This document shows positions 6,666 through 10,492 of a stretch of 10,492 nucleotides of DNA, in pieces. The translations under genes and the position numbers were made by a program. Source of the DNA: Actinomycetota bacterium (GTDB taxonomy: Bacteria; Actinomycetota; Actinomycetes; Nanopelagicales; Nanopelagicaceae); assembly GCA_027731885.1 (NCBI GenBank), contig JAQCAO010000044.1, positions 1-10,492 of the forward strand. The letters are read 5' to 3'. Within the stretch, counting starts at the first letter, position 1. Each line of letters opens with the position of its first letter. The notes under the pieces are model-generated. The model saw nothing but the letters and a program-made list of their open reading frames with translations, had not been told where the DNA came from and did no database searches.

Positions 6666-8129
6666 GTGAAAAAGATCGGAGAGTACTTCTCAAACGAGTT
6701 TCTAAATCAGAAACCTTTGCCGTACAGCTTTAAAATGATTACACAATCGCATCACGCGGAAAGTTTTAGGTCACTACCAGCAACATCCACGCCGATATCG
6801 CCTGAAAAAGTAGCTTCTTTACTAGCTTCAGAATGGCAACTATTTACTGAGAACACCAAGGGTTCAGCCACAGAGAGCGCGCGCTCAATCAAGTCGCTCC
6901 CCCTTGGAGTTACCTCTAGCTTCCAGCACTGGGATCCTTATCCAATATCTATCGTCTCCGCCAAAGGCGCGTGGATGACCGATGTTGATGGGCGAGAACT
7001 GCTCGACCTTTCCATGGGATTTGGCGCAATGCTCGCAGGACATTTAAATCCTGTCGTCGTAGAAGAAGCGAAAGCTGCTCTCGATACTGGGATGCTCTTC
7101 GTAACACCATCGCCGATCTCAACTGATGCAGCAGAGCGAATCTGTCACCGCTTTGGCATTGATCAAGTTCGCTTTACAAATTCCGGAACCGAATCAACGA
7201 TGTATGCGGTTCGCGTGGCAAGATCTGCCAGCGGCAAGAGCGATATAGTCAAGGTCGAAGGCGGATACCACGGTAGTTACGATCCATTTGTTGTTTCTGC
7301 AAAACCAAAGGTTGAATCTGCAGGAGATGCCGATTTCCCTACTGCGGTGGCGGATGCAAATCTTGTAGCCGGTAACGTCTTAGTTGTTCCTTACAACAAC
7401 GCTGATTCTCTAGAAGCAATTTTTGAAAAGCACTCATCGACAATTGCTTGCTTCATTATCGAGCCAGTACTTGAAAATATTGGAATCGTTCTTCCAGATG
7501 CGGGCTATCTAGAAAGAGTTCGCGAACTCTGCGATCAATACGGAATCATTCTCATTTTTGATGAAGTAAAAACCGGTCTTACTGCCGGACATCAAGGAGC
7601 TGCCCAGCGACTTGGCGTGAAACCAGATTTGCTTACTCTCGCTAAATCCATTGGTGGTGGACTAACTCTCGCTGCCTTTGGCGGTAAGCAGAAATATATG
7701 GATTATGTAACAAATGGAAAGATGGCCCACTTCGGTACATTTAACGGAAATCCGTTGGCAATGGCTGGAATTCGCGCGGTAGATAAGATTTGTACTGCAG
7801 AAACTTTGGCAGCGGCAGAAGCGTTGAACCAACAAGCACTTGAGAGAATCTCTGAAATAATTGATCAGTATCAACTTCCTGCACACACCGTTGGATTTGG
7901 AGTAAAGGGCTGTATTACTTGGTCGACAACGCCAGTTCGCAACTATCGTGATTACAAAGCAACAGATTTTGCATTAGCTGAACTCTCTTGGCTCTGGTCT
8001 TTAAATCGCGGAATCATTACGCCTCCGGGATTAGATGAGCAGTGGTTAATCAGTCTGGCTCACGGACAGAGAGAGATCGACATCTTGGTCGAAGACTTCC
8101 GTTCGCTCGCCGCTGCTCTGCGCAGTTAA
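6666..8129 (+). CDS. Class-III PLP aminotransferase, GSA-aminomutase-like, substrate unassigned
   Basis: This is a fold-type I, class-III (omega) aminotransferase related to glutamate-1-semialdehyde aminomutase. From the GTG at 6666 it has 487 residues. AKGAWMTDVDGRELLDL and FGAMLAGHLNPVV match the N-terminal substrate domain. TNSGTESTMYAVRVAR is the phosphate-binding segment, EGGYHGSYD the ring-stacking motif, and IFDEVKTG the Asp (D299) that holds the PLP nitrogen. LAKSIGGG contains the Schiff-base lysine K327. FGTFNGNPLAMAG follows near 362-374. All catalytic residues are present. A roughly 90-residue N-terminal region precedes the core, longer than in HemL. The similar actinobacterial proteins I recall, with a W-x-P-x-P motif before the core, are annotated only as 'aspartate aminotransferase family'. 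An ATG at 6735 is an alternative start, but the upstream promoter favours the GTG. It converges with the kinase gene through a shared TTAA. No neighbour names its substrate. Confidence 0.9.
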   Translation: MKKIGEYFSNEFLNQKPLPYSFKMITQSHHAESFRSLPATSTPISPEKVASLLASEWQLFTENTKGSATESARSIKSLPLGVTSSFQHWDPYPISIVSAKGAWMTDVDGRELLDLSMGFGAMLAGHLNPVVVEEAKAALDTGMLFVTPSPISTDAAERICHRFGIDQVRFTNSGTESTMYAVRVARSASGKSDIVKVEGGYHGSYDPFVVSAKPKVESAGDADFPTAVADANLVAGNVLVVPYNNADSLEAIFEKHSSTIACFIIEPVLENIGIVLPDAGYLERVRELCDQYGIILIFDEVKTGLTAGHQGAAQRLGVKPDLLTLAKSIGGGLTLAAFGGKQKYMDYVTNGKMAHFGTFNGNPLAMAGIRAVDKICTAETLAAAEALNQQALERISEIIDQYQLPAHTVGFGVKGCITWSTTPVRNYRDYKATDFALAELSWLWSLNRGIITPPGLDEQWLISLAHGQREIDILVEDFRSLAAALRS

Positions 8130-8761
8130 TCAATAGCCACAACGAAGTCGGCGCGGTTACGGCCACGTTCGATTAGCTTTGCATTGACTTCATCTGTGCC
8201 TTTAGCCCACGCTTTGGCAGCTTCTGGATCTTTACCGTAAGCAATATGGCGGGAAATTAGCCTTGCAATTCGCTTGTCATCATCAACATCAACCATCCAA
8301 CTCTCATCAAGCAGATCATTGAGCACCTCCCAACCGCCATCATCGTGCAGCAAGTAATTGCCCTCGATGATTACTACTTTGGTGGCACAGGTTACGACTC
8401 CTTGGGCGGCGATTGACTCTTCAATAGCCCGATCAAAAATTGGGTAGTAAATATTCTGAGTTTGTTCAGAGCGAATTCGCTTTACGAGAGATGTGAAACC
8501 CGCAACATCAAAGGTATCGGGAGCGCCTTTGCGATCTGCACGCTTTAGATCTTTCAAGACTTTATTGCTTAAGTGATATCCATCCATTGGAACAACGGTG
8601 ACAAATTCTTTAGGAAGTTTGGCCATTAAGTACTTAGATAAAGTGGATTTACCTGCACCAGGCTTACCGATTATTCCGATTAAGACGCGCTCAGTGGTTT
8701 TTTCGAGATGGTTCTGAATTCGGGCAAGTGCCGCCTCTTGGCTAGCTAATTGTTCAGGCAT
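8126..8761 (-). CDS. P-loop kinase, YggC/FrcK (nucleoside/nucleotide kinase-like) family
   Basis: This 211-residue protein belongs to the uridine kinase/pantothenate kinase-like P-loop group that includes E. coli YggC and the FrcK protein of rhizobial fructose loci. It has Walker A GKPGAGKST (32-40), PMDGYHL with D60 as the likely catalytic or substrate-binding Asp, DRKGAPDTFDVAGF in the substrate region, the strand-turn VVIIEGNYLL, and a lid-like RLISRHIAYGKDPEAA. Members are found near sugar genes and are presumed to phosphorylate a sugar or nucleoside, but few have been tested. The start is ATG at 8761-8759, six bases after a TAAACT hexamer, so it is probably leaderless. It diverges from rbsD across 51 bases, suggesting shared control. 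Its TAA overlaps the aminotransferase stop. Ribose or a related pentose or ketose is a reasonable but unproven substrate. Confidence 0.88.
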   Translation of the reverse strand: MPEQLASQEAALARIQNHLEKTTERVLIGIIGKPGAGKSTLSKYLMAKLPKEFVTVVPMDGYHLSNKVLKDLKRADRKGAPDTFDVAGFTSLVKRIRSEQTQNIYYPIFDRAIEESIAAQGVVTCATKVVIIEGNYLLHDDGGWEVLNDLLDESWMVDVDDDKRIARLISRHIAYGKDPEAAKAWAKGTDEVNAKLIERGRNRADFVVAID

Positions 8762-8767
8762 TTTTCA

Positions 8768-8773
8768 AGTTTA
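8768..8773 (-). promoter_or_regulatory. Predicted -10 box of the YggC-like kinase gene, leaderless
   Basis: On the minus strand TAAACT ends six bases (TGAAAA) before the ATG at 8761, the spacing expected for a transcript starting at the ATG. No TTG-type -35 is visible. A short inverted repeat, CAAG-N7-CTTG at 8766-8780, spans it and could be an operator, but it is too short to trust. Confidence 0.4.
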
Positions 8774-8777
8774 GCGC

Positions 8778-8806
8778 TTGTGCGAAGGCGATTACTAGGG
8801 GATTAT
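8778..8806 (+). promoter_or_regulatory. Predicted rbsD promoter, leaderless
   Basis: TTGTGC at 8778-8783 and GATTAT at 8801-8806 are separated by 17 bases, and the rbsD ATG follows after six bases at 8813. The layout matches the predicted kynU and aminotransferase promoters. Its -35 lies immediately upstream of the divergent kinase -10. Confidence 0.45.
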
Positions 8807-8812
8807 AAATTC

Positions 8813-9202
8813 ATGATCAAAAATGGAATTATTAATGGCGACTTAGCATCCTTATTAGCGCGCTTTCGTCACGTAAACACCATCGCAATTGTTGATGGAC
8901 CCTTTCCTACATACCCAAAGGTAGCGACAATTGATTTAGCACTGGTAATGGGAACTCCCACGGTTTCTCAGGTATTGGATGCGATTTTGCCCCACCTTGA
9001 TTTAACCGGAATGTACTTAGCTGCTGAGTTTGAAGCCAAAGTCGATGCCGCAACAGTTGCTGAGTATAAAAAGCATCATGGTGGTCTTAAGACGACGGTA
9101 ATTCCTCACGAAGAATTTAAAGTTAAAGTTGGTCAAACTTTAGGAATTATTCATACCGGCGATGCTGTGCCATACAGCAGCGTTATTTTACGATCAGGTT
9201 GA
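8813..9202 (+). CDS. rbsD: D-ribose pyranase (RbsD/FucU family)
   Basis: RbsD interconverts the pyranose and furanose forms of D-ribose so that ribokinase can use it. It acts in the cytoplasm as an oligomer. From the ATG at 8813 the protein has 129 residues, close to the usual length. It begins MIKNGIIN, and the catalytic His is kept as H20 with D28 following (RHVNTIAIVDGPFP). IDLALVMGTPTVSQVLDAI and the C-terminal IIHTGDAVPYSSVIL match the active-site ends of the family. The usual GHTD is RHVN here and DAGLP is DGPFP, modest departures around the active site, so a different sugar is possible. The frame stays open upstream to a TTG at 8750, but that extension would overlap the divergent kinase gene and its promoter, and family alignment starts at the ATG. 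Its 3' end overlaps rbsK by 20 bases tail to tail. Confidence 0.9.
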   Translation: MIKNGIINGDLASLLARFRHVNTIAIVDGPFPTYPKVATIDLALVMGTPTVSQVLDAILPHLDLTGMYLAAEFEAKVDAATVAEYKKHHGGLKTTVIPHEEFKVKVGQTLGIIHTGDAVPYSSVILRSG

Positions 9203-10103
9203 AATCCATCTCTTCCAACTTCGGATAAGAAGATTGCGCACCTTTGCGCGTCACGCTCTTTGTGGCACAGTCGATACCAAATTGGACTGCGCTATCTTCG
9301 CTTGCGCCTGATCCAATTGCTGCGGCGAAGGCTCCGATAAAGCAATCACCGGCACCTGTTGTGTCGATTGCGCTAACTTTCTTTGCGGTAAATCTCCTTA
9401 CCTTTCCATCGGTGGTTACGAGCGCTGCGCCTTCGCTTCCCAAGGTAACGATGGTGCGACCTTTTCTGCGAAGTGAGGCGATTACCCCATCTGAATCTGG
9501 AGTGCGATGAGCGCTATCAAGTTCGGCAAATTCAATTTCATTGGGAATCAACCAATCGGTTAACTCCAGCAAGTCATCAGTCAGTGGTTGATATGGAGCT
9601 GGATTTAAAATTGTGGTGATCCCAAGTTCTCGCGCTGTACGAAGCGCTGCCAGGGTTACTTCCTGAGGTATTTCGCATTGTGCAATCAAGACGCTGACGT
9701 TCTCTAGCTTCTTTACCTCATCAATCGCATCCTGCGGTGTTAATTTAAAATTAGCACCTGGAACTATTGATATTCGATTCTGGCCTTGGCCATCAACCCA
9801 GATATGAGCAACTCCGGTGTGAGTATCAAGGCGCAATACAGATGTTGTATCCATCTGACAGTTCTTGAAATTTTCTAAGCTCTCATCACCGAAACCATCG
9901 TTGCCAATACCTGTAATCATTGAAACTTTCGCACCTGTGCGCGCTGCCATCACCGCTTGATTGGCTCCTTTACCGCCGAATCCAGTTGTGAAACTTTCAC
10001 CGAATCTGGTCTCACCGGCGGCAGGCAAGATATCGGCATAAACGGTTAAATCCATCATTGTGCTGCCTATGACGGCGATCTTGGTATCTGTAAAGCTATT
10101 CAT
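9183..10103 (-). CDS. rbsK: Ribokinase-type PfkB family sugar kinase
   Basis: This PfkB-family kinase phosphorylates ribose to ribose-5-phosphate using ATP. It has 306 residues, the normal length. GSTMMDLTVYADILPAAGET (13-32) is the N-terminal sugar-contact region, and GGKGANQA (43-50) is the first PfkB signature. NPAPY and the NEIEFAEL segment follow in the expected places. DTTGAGDCF (247-255) is the second signature, with the catalytic base D253 and the anion hole. The ATG at 10103 lies two bases after the stop of the upstream oxidoreductase gene, so the two are cotranscribed. No ribosome-binding site is apparent. The convergent rbsD next door supports a ribose role. Because RbsD is slightly divergent and an oxidoreductase shares the operon, another pentose or a rare sugar remains possible. 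Confidence 0.9.
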   Translation of the reverse strand: MNSFTDTKIAVIGSTMMDLTVYADILPAAGETRFGESFTTGFGGKGANQAVMAARTGAKVSMITGIGNDGFGDESLENFKNCQMDTTSVLRLDTHTGVAHIWVDGQGQNRISIVPGANFKLTPQDAIDEVKKLENVSVLIAQCEIPQEVTLAALRTARELGITTILNPAPYQPLTDDLLELTDWLIPNEIEFAELDSAHRTPDSDGVIASLRRKGRTIVTLGSEGAALVTTDGKVRRFTAKKVSAIDTTGAGDCFIGAFAAAIGSGASEDSAVQFGIDCATKSVTRKGAQSSYPKLEEMDFNLIVK

Positions 10104-10105
10104 AT

Positions 10106-10492
10106 TTAGATCGCAACTTCCGAACGCGATTCGTGTGACTTCATTGCAGAAGCAAATGCCTTGTGTGAATCAATTACTTCCTCTATTGATGCACAAGCAA
10201 AACGATCGCCGAGTTTGCCTTCGCGTTCTGCAAAGTATGCAGCCCACATTTGTAAGAGCGCATCTGGGAAACCAAATTCAAAGATATGCCCAGTGATTAC
10301 TGGCCAATTTGTGACGTGTCCGGGTTGAATCTCTGACCAGATTTGTTCACCGTTTTTTAAAGCAAAGGTGTGATACACAGCCGGATTCTTAGTGCTAAAG
10401 CGAACTCCTCCGGTCATTCCTAGCGCGCTAAAGAAGAAGGTGTTGCTCTCACCTGGTGCGATTCGCTTCATCTCCCAGAACATCGGAAATTC
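10106..10492 (-). CDS. Gfo/Idh/MocA family oxidoreductase, C-terminal part (5' end outside window)
   Basis: The frame is open from the window edge to the TAA at 10108-10106, giving 128 visible residues. Codons before the ATG at 10483 remain coding (EFP, then MFWE), so that ATG is internal. The visible part resembles the C-terminal alpha/beta domain of NAD(P)-dependent sugar or inositol dehydrogenases of the Gfo/Idh/MocA family. LGMTGGVRFSTKNP and GEQIWSEIQPGH lie in the sheet region, and a final helix reads ASIEEVIDSHKAFASAMKSHES, where such proteins typically end. The Rossmann domain and catalytic Lys lie outside the window, so the substrate cannot be judged. It precedes rbsK by two bases and is presumably in the same operon. 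Confidence 0.82.
   Translation of the reverse strand, partial: EFPMFWEMKRIAPGESNTFFFSALGMTGGVRFSTKNPAVYHTFALKNGEQIWSEIQPGHVTNWPVITGHIFEFGFPDALLQMWAAYFAEREGKLGDRFACASIEEVIDSHKAFASAMKSHESRSEVAI

Noticed and set aside
6666..8129. Naming the aminotransferase hemL
   Set aside because: The long N-terminal region and motif details resemble the general 'aspartate aminotransferase family' group. No haem genes are adjacent.
6666..8129. A kynurenine aminotransferase working with kynU and kynA
   Set aside because: Known kynurenine aminotransferases belong to class I/II. This is a class-III enzyme under its own promoter, separated from the kyn operon by an opposite-strand gene.
8750..8812. Upstream extension of rbsD to a TTG at 8750
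   Set aside because: It would overlap the divergent kinase gene and both promoters. The RbsD family begins with the MIKNGI-type sequence at the ATG 8813, which has its own promoter-like box.
9244..9510. 88-residue plus-strand frame inside rbsK
   Set aside because: It mirrors the conserved C-terminal part of the PfkB kinase and has no promoter or recognisable motif.
1..10492. CRISPR, toxin-antitoxin, defence, phage or transposon content
   Set aside because: No direct repeats, integrase or transposase motifs, tRNA-like structures or defence domains were seen. Nearly all bases belong to housekeeping-type genes.

Overview
The window looks like a gene-dense stretch of a streamlined, moderately low-GC actinobacterium, plausibly of the freshwater acI/Nanopelagicales type. 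This is inferred from several traits: an actinobacterial PGPG-motif membrane protein (TIGR02611 type), almost no intergenic DNA, and repeated -10-like hexamers 6-8 bases before start codons, as in leaderless actinobacterial genes. Nothing in the sequence fixes the species. There is no RNA gene, insertion sequence, CRISPR array or phage gene. No gap between genes exceeds 120 bases.

Layout. 1-1349 (+): the C-terminal part of a malic enzyme, followed with no gap by a DedA membrane protein. 1279-4129 (-): a likely three-gene unit of an ABC-F ATPase, an unannotated 37-residue small protein and a YdcZ/DUF606-type ten-helix transporter. 4154-6222 (+): kynU and kynA (tryptophan dioxygenase), overlapping by GTGA. 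6219-6548 (-): the TIGR02611-type membrane protein. 6666-8129 (+): a class-III PLP aminotransferase of unassigned substrate. 8126-8761 (-): a P-loop kinase of the YggC/FrcK type. 8813-9202 (+): rbsD. 9183-10492 (-): rbsK behind a Gfo/Idh/MocA oxidoreductase that runs off the window.

How the genes fit together. KynA opens the tryptophan ring to N-formylkynurenine, and KynU cleaves kynurenine to anthranilate and alanine. The formamidase needed between them is not in the window. RbsD and RbsK would bring ribose to ribose-5-phosphate. The YggC-like kinase and the oxidoreductase are probably further sugar genes, so the right third reads as part of a pentose or sugar-use locus. Malic enzyme supplies pyruvate and reducing power.

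Organisation is the most notable aspect. All four convergent gene pairs overlap at their 3' ends (71, 4, 4 and 20 nt) with no clear terminator between them. Several starts appear leaderless. The kynU and ABC-F promoters seem to share the same few bases. I found no convincing new multi-gene system. The best candidates for new biology are the small protein at 2232-2345, the shared divergent promoter at 4119-4147, and the unassigned aminotransferase.
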